Assembly (NCBI GenBank): GCA_905250075.1
Contig: CAJNOP010000077.1
Coordinates: 68,651 to 132,650 of the forward strand
Source of the DNA: Rotaria sp. Silwood1
Taxonomy: Eukaryota; Rotifera; Eurotatoria; Philodinida; Philodinidae
DNA: 64,000 nucleotides
Direction of reading: 5' to 3'
Shown here: piece by piece, positions 10,952 to 24,593 of the stretch
How positions within the stretch are numbered: position 1 is the stretch's first letter
Layout of the letters: the number at the start of each line of letters is the position of its first letter
Position numbers and translations under genes: made by a program
The notes under the pieces: generated by a model
Databases searched by the model: none
What the model was told of the DNA's origin: nothing
What the model saw: the letters and a program-made list of their open reading frames with translations, nothing else

Positions 10952-11493
10952 CAGTACCCGTCAGAAGTCCCTGGACATGTCAAAATCCAGGTAAAGCTGA
11001 ACCATTTTTAATGAAATTTTTACCAGAGATAGAGCTCGAAAAACTGTGTTCGCAAGCACCAACCCGAGTTCGATCGACTGAGATAGGATGGGGTTCGGTT
11101 TGAAACATTGCTTTCAACTTTTGTGACTTTGATCTCAACTTTCAAAGAATTTTATCAATTTTTTCCATTTATCAATTTAAATCAGATTGTTTCTCGCATC
11201 TTTGGGGTAAGTTTGGATTTAATTTTATGAAAATTGCGTAGAAAAATGCGAAAAACAACCCAGCTTGAATTGATGAATGGAAAAAATTGATAAAATTCTT
11301 TGAAAGTTGAGATCAAAGTCACAAAAGTTGAAAGCAATATTTCAAACCGAACTCCATCCTATCTCAGTCGATCGAACTCGGATTGGTGCTTGCGAACACA
11401 GTTTTTCGAGTTCTATCTCTGGTAAAAATTTCATTGAAAATGGTTCAGCTTTACCTGGATTTTGACATGTCCAGGGACTTCTGACGGGCACTG
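10952..11493. mobile_element. Tc1/mariner-type MITE, ~230 bp arms about 96% identical
   Basis: The ends CAGTACCCGTCAGAAGTCCC and (opposite strand) CAGTGCCCGTCAGAAGTCCC are flanked by TA at 10950-10951 and 11494-11495. The CAGT start and TA duplication are classic for Tc1/mariner. Arms run about 230 bp each with roughly eight differences, all transitions, around a ~75 bp loop. The low arm divergence implies a young copy compared with the palindrome at 3583. No ORF, so non-autonomous. Confidence 0.88.
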
Positions 11494-11495
11494 TA

Positions 11496-12074
11496 TATCT
11501 GTGCCCTTATTCTAACTTCTTAATGTTGATTTGAGTTTTATATCGATGAACATGTGTCCGTATTTTAATGAGACGAGAAAAAACTAAGTCCGGCACGAAA
11601 TCTGTTGCTTACGATACCTTCGGTAGGTATATAATAATATCTTTTCTATTTGGAAAACCTTTCATGGTTTTGCACTAAACGTAACACATTTGCAAACCTT
11701 TAAAATGTTTCGTCCATTTATAAGATATCTTAAAAGACGTACCAAATAGTCCAAAACCTCATGAGTTCCGAAGCGCATCATCTTTTTCAGCGTACTAGAA
11801 GTTACACAAAGACACGAAGTTAGTTATAGTTCCAGGAACCTTAAAGTTTGATAGATATAGAGTCGTAGTGTTTCAATCATAGTCGTCAAGTCTGTCAAAT
11901 GGATAGTCTTGAAGATAGTCTTCGTGTCAAAGTCTCTGCAGGTCGCAAACGTTTTCAAGGCTCCTTAATGTATACTCATAGATTTTGTCAAAGTCCTTCC
12001 ATGTTCATATCTGTTAAAGCGCGCATCAGGAATATAGTGAAAGTTCCTAAGTGTATATGACTATTAGTTCCTAA
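11496..12074. other. Non-coding, repeat-like flank of the CTAGTC element
   Basis: No gene seen. Between 11780 and 12074 there are several AGTTCC/AAGTCC-type words (for example AGTTCCAGGAACC, AAAGTCCTTCC, AGTTCCTAA). Similar words follow the element on its other side (13963-14040). The CTAGTC element may therefore have landed in another repeat. Confidence 0.35.
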
Positions 12075-13962
12075 CCCAAGTGAGCAAAAAATAACGAAAG
12101 ACGGCGTCCATAACTAGTCCAAAATGTCCGCAACGCCCGTCAAGTCTAGTCTGAAACGTCTTGCACACCCGTCATGACTAGTCACCTTTTGGAGAAATGT
12201 CCTTCAAACACGTCTGGACTAGTCCAGAAAGTCCTTGAACCCACCCAGTCATGTCTAGTCCATTTCGTCCTTTGAACCCGTCCAGACTAGTCCGAAGACT
12301 AAGAAAAAAGAGGATGAAGATAGATTCGAACATCCAACCCGACAGTATTCAAAACCGGACGGGCATCCTGATGGTAGACTAGGACACTGAGATAGACTGA
12401 CGTCAATTTATAGTCTAAGATACCAAATTGACTCTCGTCCATCCACTAGACAATCAGAAACCAGTCGATGTCACACGACTTTGACTAGTCTGAAACGTAT
12501 TTCATAGAGTCAAGACTAGTCCGAAGCGTCGTCTGCGCTCGTCATGACTAGTCCTTTTTTAAAGAGTATGTCACCCGTTCTAGTCAGACTAGTCTGAAAA
12601 CTCTAAACAATCCACTTTTTTTGAATCAAATATATCTTGTTAATTCGTTTAAACTGATCAATAATGAAAGTAAGAATGCAAGTAGAAAAACTTTTCAATA
12701 TCTATATCGTTTGTTAAAAATAATCAATGGATAATATCAAATACATTTAATCTATGAACTAGATAGTAGGATAACAATCGTTTTATTGCCTGTCTTGTAT
12801 TCAAATCTTTCTGGATTGAGGATCAAAATTGATCTATTATATTATGATTAAGGTAATTAATAAGACGCATTTTTTCATATTAAAACTATGTCGCTCGCCA
12901 AGATATTATAAATATTTCTCTAGGTAGAATGACAATCAGAGAGTCAGCTATAATCAACAACGAGGTCAAGAATAGATAATATGCTCTGTGCATTCCTGTC
13001 TTCATATATCTTATTATATTTTGTATTTTCATATGTTGAAAATGTAAGAGCATATCAAAACTAACAAAAAAGTTGGAGTAAGTATAATGAACTGTATTCA
13101 TCTCGTAGCGAGTAATATTAATTTATATTTTTTAATATTATTAGATGTACTATGTTTAAAAAAAACTGAAGAATAATTTAAATTTTTTTATGTCATAATT
13201 TTATGTTATCTTATTTTAAATATAAATTCTAATAATTTTAAATTTAAGAATATATTTAAATTAAGCAAAGTTAATTTAATTGTTAGTTGAAGATATGGTA
13301 ATTTTAATTTAAAACTAAGCCATCATATGAAGAAATCTGGTTTCTTTTGAATATAAATAGCTTTTTTATTTTTACATTTAAAATTTATTTTTTTTTAACG
13401 CAACTAATTATTCCTAGTTAATGATAATCAAAAGATATTTTTCCAAAAAATATACAAATTTTTTTGAATTTGTTTTTTTAATATTGTCCAAATAATGTCA
13501 TATTTTGTAAAAAATAATTTTTATTTAAATGTGAACATAAAAAACTTTAAGTAAAATTGTATTAAATAGCATCTTAGAATGATTATGACTATGTAGAAGC
13601 TAATTTCTTGATCATATGGCTCAATGGTCTAAGCGATGGGTAAGTAATACATTGTACGCATGTTCGAATCTAATCTTCATCCTTACATATTTCCATTTAG
13701 ACTAGTCTGGACTCGTCCACTACACACAAGACTGCAACTTGTCCTATATACCGTCCCTGACGTCCTTACTTTTTCAGTTTTAAACTCATTTTGGACGGGC
13801 GTCGCTGTCGCCCGTCAATCACGTGATTTAGACAGGCTTCATGACGGCCAAAAATCCCGGACTAGTCATGTGCCCGTCGAATTTGAGACAAAGACTAAGC
13901 ATGACGGGCCGACAGTACTAGAAAAAAGACTAGTCATTTACCCCGTCTTTTGCTCACTTGGG
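12075..13962. mobile_element. TIR element with (A)CTAGTC subterminal arrays
   Basis: Left end CCCAAGTGAGCAAAA at 12075 matches the reverse complement of the right end (...TTTTGCTCACTTGGG, ending 13962), a 15 bp exact TIR. From 12105 to 12600 there are about ten copies of a CCCGTCATGACTAGTC-like unit spaced roughly 35-45 bp. From 13690 to 13945 the unit recurs in several copies near the right end. ACTAGT is palindromic. The middle (12620-13600) is extremely AT-rich and non-coding. I could not find a clear target duplication, so the superfamily is open. Confidence 0.7.
13612..13685 (+). ncRNA. Possible tRNA-derived sequence (A-box and B-box spacing)
   Basis: TGGCTCAATGG (about 13617) resembles a Pol III A box and GTTCGAATC (about 13662) a B box, about 45 nt apart as in a tRNA. 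The sequence cannot be folded by hand into a good cloverleaf: the anticodon and T stems are poor. It may be a decayed tRNA or the head of a tRNA-derived SINE, sitting within the CTAGTC element. Confidence 0.3.
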
Positions 13963-15396
13963 AAGTCATATTGTCAGCTAAAGTTCTAAAGTCCTGAAAT
14001 CTGTCGAGAACTTAGACATGATGTCAGTCAAACTATTGAATCTTTTGAAAGACAGAAATATGAATTGAATGAAATTCCTCACGTATTTTCGTTTGCTAAA
14101 TTCATGATCATGAAATCAAGGAAATTGGTAGAAGTTGGAAGTCTCCAAAATAGAATTCGGTTCATTTAGTCTGAATTATAAAGTCTTCATGTTTCGCGAC
14201 TCATGTTAATTGATTTGACGAGAGCTAAAAGGAAATGTATATGAGAATCTATAGTTTCTCATTGTTCTGAACTTGTTTTCTTCTCTAACTAAGCAACAAT
14301 GACATTTCACAGACCTTTTATTTTTTTCCCACTTTTTTCGAACTCAAAATGCTCACTATATCGAGATGATGGCATGCAGAAATGAGTTTTTGTACATATA
14401 ATTCGATTAAAGTAGCAAATGTGTTCTTTAAAAGCGTTTCCATCGATATCAAAGTGAGAAACTACAACATCTGATACATCTTTTGTTTTAGCTTTCTCGA
14501 AATCTATTAGGACAAGTCAAGAGGATCTTTTATTTTGAATATTGTACAGAATATTAGGATGCATGTTTTAAAAAGTTTAGAATTTTATGATTTAAGTTTG
14601 TAGAGCTATATGGGAAATAAATTTTGTTACAAACATTCTGACGTCGTTGTATTTGTTTTAAATTCTCTCGTAAATGAAGATTTCTTCATGTTTTTCATCA
14701 TTCCTCTCCCATCAATCTTCTCTATAAATCGGTTCAAAGGATCCTTAAACGGCCGAAATTTGCACTATACTTCGTTGAAATCGGCTGACAAAGATGATAA
14801 TGCCTACATACAATGAAACAAATGAATGAAGAAGAGAAAATACGGCATCCTTAGAATGACCTGGCGATTGAATACAGCTCTTCAGTCCTTACAGCAAAAT
14901 TTCTCATTATTTATTCAAGTTTTGTGGGTGCTGAAAGACGCAACAGCGAGTCGGAGTTCTCACGGGAACAAAGTATTGTTTTGAGGGTGTGCGTGTGAGG
15001 TGTGACTCAGCTCAGGTATGAATCCTCGCTACTGTACCAGCCACCGGCACACACATCCACAGCCTTGCTGGTTGCGAAAAATGATTTCGAATTTTGAAAG
15101 TTATCTGCCATTCTCTCTGTTTATTTACTCGAGCATGTCTAGATTGATACAACAATAGTACACCATAACCGTTGTCTTCCTAGCGAATCTTTAAAAATAC
15201 AGTGCTTTGACTCGACACTGTTGATTGTTCTGTAAGGCTAAAATGTTTTTTATTTGTTGTAGAAGACGAATCACAAGTAAGCAGAAGAAATTATTATCCA
15301 TGGCGCATATGGATAGGAAAATAAATAATTTTATTGAATACACCGATTAAAGTAAAATATTCAACGGAAAAATAGATTTGATTAAAGTGATTCACA
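13963..15396. other. Intergenic; GC-richer island at ~14925-15085
   Basis: No gene was recognised. The surroundings are AT-rich, but 14925-15085 is clearly richer in G and C. It contains GTGTGCGTGTGAGGTGTG facing CGGCACACACATCC, which could pair as a stem. I do not recognise a known RNA in it. Confidence 0.35.
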
Positions 15397-18300
15397 TTAC
15401 AGTCTTGTTGTCGTTGGTGGAATAGCTAAAAACAAAACAGAATTTAAGTTTATTATTATAATAAAATACAACAGAGATAAATAATATTAATTTATTTGAA
15501 ATTCGCAATAAATAAAATAAACAAGTTTCTTACTTTGTTCATTATTATCTCGTCGATCAGATGAAGCATCTTCATCTTCACCAGCAAGTTGAACAAAAAT
15601 TTGTTCAAGTGTTGTTTGTGTCACTGAATATGATTCAATTATTTTATGTTCTTTTTTTCCATTCAATATTTCAAACACACTCGCCAAATTATAAGGCAAT
15701 TTGGTTGGATTTTCTTCATCTGTTGATGAATAGGAAAATGGTACATTACAAAATAGCACTTCATTATGTTGATCTATTTAAACTATTACATGCAAAATTC
15801 ATTCATTTCGAAATACTTTTCCTACCTTGTATTTCAAGTCCTGGTAAATCTGACATTAATTCAACTTTGACATTATCTACATTATCACCGGCTACTTTTA
15901 CTTTGACAGCATATCCATTACCAAAACGATTTCTTAAATGTTGTAAATTTCCAAGGCACATAAATTGACCCATTTTCATAATACCAATTTCTAAACAAGA
16001 AAGCAGTTAGACCAATCATTGTAGGACTAAAATGTGAAACACACAATGTAGCCGCTGTTTCTAGTTTTTTTATCTTTAATGTCCTTTCTCTCAGAGATTT
16101 TGTCTATTCTACACGTTTATGCATTCGACAACTCTGTTGTTTACGAAAAAATGGATTCATTTTATTATCAAAATTCTAACAGCAAATATTGAAGTGATCA
16201 TTACTCAACCATCTTCGCATAAACTTTTAAAACATATGAGTCGTCAAAATATGACATATAAGCCATCTTGTCCATATCTAATTATAACGAACGGTTATTG
16301 ATATATCGTTTTAGATCGTACTTCACAAAATAAGCTATGAAGAAAAAACAGTGAGCTTTGAGTTTCAACAACTTACTAGTACATAGAGCTTCACATTCTT
16401 CCATACTAAAAATATTTATATATAACTAGATATATTAAAATCAATGGATTATTTTACCTATGACTTGTCATAATAATTGTCAAACCAACATCACGTGCAG
16501 CTCGAATTACTTTCCATAATTTTCGTTTAGCAGCTGCATCCAAACCCTAAAGTGATGTCTTAGAATTTCCCTCTTATTAAATAAACTCATACTGTTGTTG
16601 GTTCATCCAAAAATACTAATGCTGGGTTGGCCATGAATGCTAAAGCTGCACTAACTTTTCGTTTATTACCACCACTATAGATATCTAATGTAATCAATAA
16701 CTTCTTATTGTCAAAAATTTACCTTAATTTTTGTACTTGACGGTTTCCATACATTTCAAGACCAAATATATTTATCATATTATTACACATTTCTGATATT
16801 TCTGATGCTTCCACACCTTTTAACCTAAATAAAACAATGAAGTTGAACATATATTAGATTGATAAGATCAATTAAACTATGTTAATAATAATGTTTCTCA
16901 ATAGTTTCAATTGTTTACCTGGCAAATAAAGTTAATGTTTCTGAAACAGTAAGATCATATATGAGCCAATCAAATTGTGGACAAAACCCAATTTCTAAAT
17001 CACGTTTCTATAACAGAGAAAACGATTTACATCTTGAAGAAAATATAGCTAAGTATTTACCATTTCGTTCATGTTTTTTCCATTGATAATTATTTTGCCT
17101 GATGTTGATTTAATATCATTTACTAACATACGAAATGTTGTAGTTTTTCCTGCTCCATTTGCCCCTGAAGAAATAAAAAAATATCTATATTTAATGTTAA
17201 ATTTCAATAAATCATTCTATACCCAATAGACCAAAACATGCTCGTTTTTGCACATGAAAATTTAAATGATTAACTGCTAGATAATTTTGTTTACCACTAG
17301 ATTTTGCTTTTCTTTTTTTAAATTTTTTGACAAGATCTTCCACAACAATTACAGATGTTTTTGACATTTCATTGTCTTGCAAAATTAATAGACGTTCTCG
17401 TCGTACATCTTCATCTAATAGCTAAAACAAACAAATTTTTAAATTACCTTAGTGAATATAGAAAGCATAATAGAAATTTATACCGAATCATTCCATTCAT
17501 CTGTTAATGTTGAATCTGCTGAATCATTTCCACAACAACAACATCCGTGACAACATTGTCGAATTCTACGACGACTTTCAATCACAATTAAAATTATCCA
17601 CCAAAATATAATTTGTACAAAAAATATAATAAATTGTGCACCAACACCAGGTCTACTAGTTGACATCAATGAATCATTTGTAGAAAATTTCGTACCTATT
17701 AATGAATTATATACTGATATACATCCAGTATTTTCGTGTAGTTGAATATTAGAAAGAGCCTGTTTTAAATTGACTGTTGGAAGTAGAACAGCAAAAATTG
17801 AACGAATAACATTGACAATTGTATACACTTTAGTAGGACCTGCTGATGGTGTATCATTTTTAATAAAGACAGTAAAAGAATTAACAACTGCATCAATAAC
17901 ACATGTAATAATATTTATAATAAAAAAATTTGTAAAACCCATAATTGATGAATTTGGAATAAATGAAAATACATAGAGAAATGGTAATGATGCTAATGTA
18001 TACATAAGATACATAAAAAAAAAATAACCAGTTGCTGATGAATTTTGATAAACATGAACTTCAGCATCACTTTTTGAATTTGCTATAGCACCAATCTATA
18101 TAAAAAATAATATATATTCATATACTTAATACAAAAATAAATGATCTTTTTTTCTGTTCAACTTACTTTAACAACAATCGTTAAAAGTGAAATAAGAATT
18201 AAACATAATACAAAATCAAAAATCCAATTTGAAAACCAATATATTCGTTTTTTTAAATTTGTTAATAATTGAAGATCTTTTGAATGACTTATACGTTCCG

Positions 18301-21300
18301 TTACTAATGTTAATATAAGAATACCAATAAATATTGCTGCTATAATACTATTTAAAAAACTAAATAATGATATTGGAAATACTTCAAAACAATAAAGAAC
18401 AGATATAACTTCAGCAAGATAAGATCCAGATTTTGGATTTGTTATTATTGGTTTATTTATTGTAACAATACTTTTTGATGATGAATTAGCATAGAATTGA
18501 TAGAGATTTGTTGCAGCAACACCTAAACTTGTTGGCATTGTATGAAAATTAACTGTTGAAAAATATGCATTCATTCTTAATGATGGTGATGATGATGTTC
18601 CATTATTATATGCAGCAAAACTTAATTGATATTTATTTACAAAAATATCTTCCGATTCATAATATCTTGCTCTAACATAATTAAGTACATTATCATCGGT
18701 TATATTAACAATAGTAGCACCTGTATCTGTTAAATAATTAATAAGACGTGTTTGAATATTATTTGTATTACTATTTGCATATGCAACTATGGTTTGTGAA
18801 TTATAAATTGATGGAATTAATGTTACTTGAGCATCAGTAACACGTGGATTATTTGAAAGTGATGTTTGAATTTCTTTTGGTGTTGGTACAGCAGAAACAA
18901 AAAGTATTTCAGCTATAATTGATAGTAGAAAAAAGCCTAAAAATAAACTAATTTGTCGACGAGAAACATGCCATCGTTTAATTAATAATGCCCGCACACG
19001 AGTCCAAAATAGATCAAAACCATAAACACGTTGATATTGTTTACGAAAAACTAAAAAAAGTATTTATTTCATATTTCTATTTGTTTTTTTATGTAATATA
19101 ATGATTCGATTACCTTGATCATCTAATTGACGTTTTGTATTCTCTTGAGTTGGATCATTTTCATCTTCTTCTTGAACTAATCTATACATTCAAAAAACAA
19201 AACCAGAATATTAAAATGATTGATTTTTTTAAATATTTACCGAAGAAAAACATCTTCAATAGTTGTCATTGATAAACCATAAGAATTAATTCCAATTGTT
19301 TGTTTATTTTGATCGAGTGCATTAATTAATAGTTCAATTTGTTTTGATTCACCACGTTTTATACCATAAACAAGTTCAGCAGCTGATTCACGTTCTAAAA
19401 CAACATTACCAACATATTCTTGTATAAATTGTGTTATACGATCACTAAAACATTCTTCTTGTTTATCCACTAATAATCGATATTCAAAATCTAAGAAAAA
19501 GAAACATAAATTTCAATTTTAAAAATTACTGTCATTCTTTTCAACTAACCTGTTCGTTGTTTGAGAAAATCTGGTGTACCATTAGCTTGTAATCGACCTC
19601 TACTCATAATAGCAATACGATCAGATAAAACATCGGCTTCTTCAAGAAAATGTGTTGTTAATAATACACATTTTCCTGTTAGTTTTAATTTTCGAATAAT
19701 AGCCCATATAAGACGACGATTATAAGGATCTTTGAATGAAATAAAAAATATCTATGATTTTTATTTTGATAAAAAAAGCTCTTACCAATACCACTTGTTG
19801 GTTCATCAAGAATAATAACCTAAATACAATAATAATAGAAATAAAAGCTATTAGCACAATCTCTGTAAAATTAAAATGTATGAGGGTGGAAAGCGCAAAT
19901 GTCGACTTTATATACTTCCACACCCATATTAGATCATATTTCACAAAATCAACAAACTTTTGGATTATTGATTAAAGAAATTCCAATTGATAATCGACGT
20001 TTCATTCCACCTGATAAATCTTTTGATAAAGTATTTCGATCATTAGTTAATCCAATTAAATTAAGAATTATTTCAATTGATTCTTTCATTAATTGTTTAT
20101 CTAGATGACGCATCTATAAAATAACCCTGATAATAATATTCGGAATAAAATTCTCTATCATACTTTAGCAATTAATTCTAAATGTTCTTCAACAGATAAT
20201 TCATCGTAAAGAATGTCTAAATAACAATAAGAAAGTCTTTTGTATTTGTTATTTCAAGGATTTCTGTATTTTACCATATTGTGGACAAAAACCGAGATAA
20301 TGTCGAACTTCTTCAATATGTATTTGATTATCTAATCCTTGAATAGTTACACTACCAGATGTAGGTTTTAACATTCCTCAGAAAAAAAAATCAAACAAGT
20401 TTAATTCAATAGAAATTTTTAATTAATATTAACATACCAACGAGAATAAACGTTGTAGTTGTTTTTCCCGCACCATTATGTCCTAACAAGGTACATACTT
20501 CACCAGGATAAAAATCAAGTGAAAGATTTGAAACAGCTTGAACATTTTTAAATGTCTAAATTCAACGAATAAAAATAAAATCAGAAATATTAATAATATA
20601 CAAAAAAAAAACAATTTCTACTTTAGTTAAATGATCTATTTTCATAGATGGATTTTTTTTCTTCTCAATATTATTCATTTCAATCCAATGATTATTATTC
20701 GATATATCATTGTCGATTTTACTAAAATTATTTCCAATATCAGATGGTCGTACTACTGCTGATGATGTCCAATAAGACTTTTTAAATAAATAATTCCATG
20801 GTTGTGAAATACCAAATTCACCAGGATTGACACGTTCAACATAAATAGCCAGAAACATATAAATTACAGAATAGATTAACATAAGCAAAAGACAAAGACC
20901 AATATATAATCGATATTCAAATATATTTGAGTAAAGTTCTCCATATGTAACCATACCACCTATAAAAATGAATCTAATATTTTCTTCTTATTTCATATTT
21001 GTTGACTTACTACTTCGACGTTCATATTGTTCCATAACTTGTATACAAAATAAAAGACCAGCATTTGGAAATAAACATAGAAAATATCGAAGACCAACTG
21101 GTGCACGAGAATAATAATCGATAAATGTTAAAATCCAAATAATCAAACCAATTAATTTGGCTAATAAAGCTAAAATAAAATTTTTGGTTTTTTTATTTAT
21201 GTAGAAAATATAAGAAATAAAATGTTACTTCGTTTAAAAAGTTGTCCAAAAAAAACAGCAAATGTCGATACTTGAATGGAATAAACAAATAAGACTGTCC

Positions 21301-24300
21301 ATAGAACTGTCCAATGTGTATTATTAAAAACAGCTTTACTAGCACTATTCCATTGACTACTTGAACCATTAAAAGCAACTTTACTCAATAGAGTCGAAAT
21401 ACAAGTTAATATGAAATAAATTAACATTGATCGTGTTACCCAAACTAGATTATTGACCCAAGTACGAAGACCGAAGATTCGTAAATATTCCTAATAATAC
21501 ATCATTCAATTTATTGATAGCTTAAAATAGACATCGAATTTTGTTTGTTCCTTTACTTCAATAGAAATTCATTGAAGCAATGATTCATTTTCATGCGTAA
21601 ATAAAATTTTTCCACTTCTTGAACATTTTATGTACGTCAGAAAAAAAAAGAAGTTGATTGACACATTCAAGATACACAAACAAAATTTGTATTAGGCAGT
21701 ATTCGACGACTAACAATTTTTTCATAGAAACTTAAACAAATATGAAAAACGGCTCATGATTACTATACATTTTATTAATTAAATGTTCAAATACAAATCA
21801 TCTTTTAATTCATTAGGTTGTGGAAAGAATTTTTTAGAAAAGAACATAATGAAGATTAGCATATTCATTTTGTCAATGTTTCTCTTCTTTCTCAAGCCGT
21901 GCAGTTTATGAATAAATAATCAAAAAAGAAAGCATCTACCGTGTGAAAGAGTGCAATACCTTCCATCGGCTAATTAAAAAGAAAATTTCATTTCTGTATA
22001 TATGTTTATTGAAGAGATTTATAAAAGGTAATCTTAACAACAGTAATAAAAACGTAACAATATCCGATCCAAAACAATATCTCTAGAGGAAATTTTCGAC
22101 AAATCTTTGAAGTTTAATACTGCCGTTAACTTCATTACCAAACATGTTTCATTAGAGTATTTTCGAAAATTATATTCATTTCAATATCCTGTGACAGTCT
22201 TCTTATAACTACTAAAACTAATAGTAAATTGGTAATGTAATCCTGAAACATATATGATAGATGTGCAGAGTAAGCTTTTTTGTATCCTAACTGAAAAAAC
22301 TTTTCTAACCTTTACTCTACTCTATTTTACGGCAAGGATATGACGTAGAGTTTTTTTAAAGTGTTTGGGAGATGTGAACACCTTCTATGCACGTCTCGGA
22401 CATATCGCTTCTGAAATCAGTCAGTTTCAAACTTCGGAAGCTCGTATATTTTTATTCTCTATTGTTCTAAAATGGCCACATTGATAAATACTTGCTCGAC
22501 ACTCAGCTTTTTTGATGATTGAGTAAGCACGAAGTCTCGTCAACCGAGAAAGATTGTTCATGAATGATAGAATAGATAAAAACATTTGAACATTTATAAT
22601 TCATAAATTATTTTTTTCCGGCTTCGACTATCGTTCAATATATGAGAAACATTCAAAGATCACATATGAAACCATAATACTTGAAAAAATATTGATATCA
22701 AAGTCATAACATAGACGTTCTAATTTTACAACACATATTATCAAGTTTGCACTGAAAAAATATCTACTTTAACCGTACACCTCCAACTATGTTCAAAAAA
22801 ATTTTCCAACCCTTGGTTTCTTAGAATTTTCTGCTTCAATTGGTAGAACGTCACATCAAATCAAAAGCAGATTATATCTTTTCTCCAACAATGCTTTTTT
22901 TTATTTTAATCCCTTTCCATCGCCAGATGAAATTAAATAGACTGTTGTTTACACCTTTTTTTCCTCTCTACGTCAGCATTGTTCTTTTCTCTTCCAGTGT
23001 TGTGTAATGAGAAAAAAGTACGATAAAGTACCGAGGAAGAACGAAAAGTGCGGTGACATAGTTCCTCTTTCATATACATCTAATATTTTATACAAGATCT
23101 TTATTGGTGTCAATAAAGACATCATAAATATGTTATATTTCATTTTTACCTTAGTTTTATTCGCACGTTCTTCGACGATGTATCCAACATTCAAAATAAA
23201 TGTTACGACATAGATAATAGAATAAAATAATGGAACAAAGAAATTAAAGCCCGAATGAAGCTGATCCAAATAAACTTCAGGACAACCGAAATGATACATA
23301 TAAATCTAAACAATAATTTTTTTCAAATTAAAAAGTAACATAAAAATATGAACTAACACTTGATATACTCTGATTGATGGTAGTTGCATATTCAATAATT
23401 GATAAATCAATAAAATATTGAACACCTAAAAATTGAGTTGTATAATTAAGCATCGTTTTATTGTCTAAAATAAATCAAGATGATTATTAAAATTCTAAAT
23501 ATTTATGAATACCTTGACAGTAATCTTCTGGTGAACGTTTCCAAAAATAATCACTTTCATAAAGTTTAACTTGTTGAGCACGATAATATGTAAGGCCATT
23601 TCTATTTTGTAAAAGTAATTAGATGAAAGTAATTTTTGCAAAAATAAAAATCATACTCTTGCATGCGTAATGTATATTGAACTTGATCTGGTATTGAAAC
23701 AGCAGTAGTACATGAATTATCAATATTAGTAAAATAAACAAATGCAAAAATTGTTTCCAATGTTGAATTTGTTAGAGATGATAAAGTTGGATCCGTAATC
23801 GATTGAACTTAAATATAAATATTTTATATTAATCATTTTCAAGTGTAAAGTTTAATGAAAACTTATAGCCTCTTTCCGAATTTTTATCATATTTTGTTAA
23901 CGGTAACAATCATGTTTAAGATTGTGTTCAAGTGACCAGAAGTTAACTATACTGAAGACTTCCTTCTTTTTTAAGTAGTCATCAAATATTTCTTTCAAAA
24001 AACGGAACTATTAAAATCTTGATAGTCGCACATTTATTCATGTAAGTATGTAACTACCTGTGTCTTTTCTTTCTATATATTCGAATCCAATGAAGCACGA
24101 GAAATTTGTTTTCTCGCTTGACTATCGACAAAACGAATGTATAGTTCTCAATGCAACTTAATATCATTATTTATAAACATACCGGTAGTAGGAAAACCAG
24201 GAACATTCTGTGCTAGATTGTTAACAGCAGTTCTTACAATTGTATCCGTACATACACTGTCTATATAATAAATATAATTGACATGTTTAAATTAAATAAT

Positions 24301-24593
24301 CATAGCACAAACTTACAAGGATAATAATATGTTATATTAGCAGTTGTACTATTACTTAACATTGACTCATGTGGAAGAAATGGTGTTATTTGTCGTGCTT
24401 GATAATAGTTACGATCAAGAAGATATCGCATACCAAGTAGAAGAGCCAAAAATATATATGCAAGAAGGAATTCTGCTATGGTTTGACCACGTTTACGTTT
24501 TGTTAAGAGAAGCATTTTGATAAGAAGAGCCCAATATTCACCGAGAAATTTCATACATCCTCCATGACGTTTTCGACCTTCTAACGTTTCCAT
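15397..24593 (-). CDS. ABCA-subfamily full ABC transporter (29 exons, 1,733 aa)
   Basis: Full-length ABCA exporter, a family that moves lipids across membranes using ATP. Exons (minus, high to low): 24593-24317, 24260-24183, 23807-23657, 23601-23513, 23464-23358, 23305-23150, 21490-21229, 21169-21011, 20959-20622, 20555-20438, 20376-20275, 20216-20164, 20113-19958, 19819-19786, 19729-19550, 19490-19241, 19181-19114, 19050-18167, 18095-17484, 17421-17223, 17164-17061, 17007-16919, 16824-16723, 16674-16593, 16546-16458, 16405-16377, 15990-15826, 15773-15534, 15425-15397. They sum to 5,202 nt with all phases consistent. Half 1 has TM1 near residues 40-60, a large ectodomain, then a membrane block. 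NBD1: Walker [10 protein letters not shown] (564-572), Q-loop GFCPQY, signature LSGGM (663-667), Walker B ILDEPTSG. Half 2 repeats this: NBD2 Walker [10 protein letters not shown] (~1425), LSGGN (~1522), [11 protein letters not shown] switch. Size is near human ABCA3. A Cys-rich run (CCHGCCCCG) follows the last TM of half 2. Intron 6 (1,659 bp) is the only long one. ABCA member not resolved. Confidence 0.93.

Noticed and set aside
13660..13989. 109-codon plus-strand ORF
   Set aside because: Lies across the right subterminal array and end of the CTAGTC element; composition follows the repeat.
15561..15968. 135-codon plus-strand ORF
   Set aside because: Antisense shadow of ABCA exons 27 and 28, whose minus-strand frame has clear homology features.
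23001..23149. Extension of ABCA exon 6 to 22973
   Set aside because: A GTAAAA donor after the codon for K at 23150 joins in phase to the exon at 21490 ([10 protein letters not shown]), matching the ABCA pattern; the extension has no such match.
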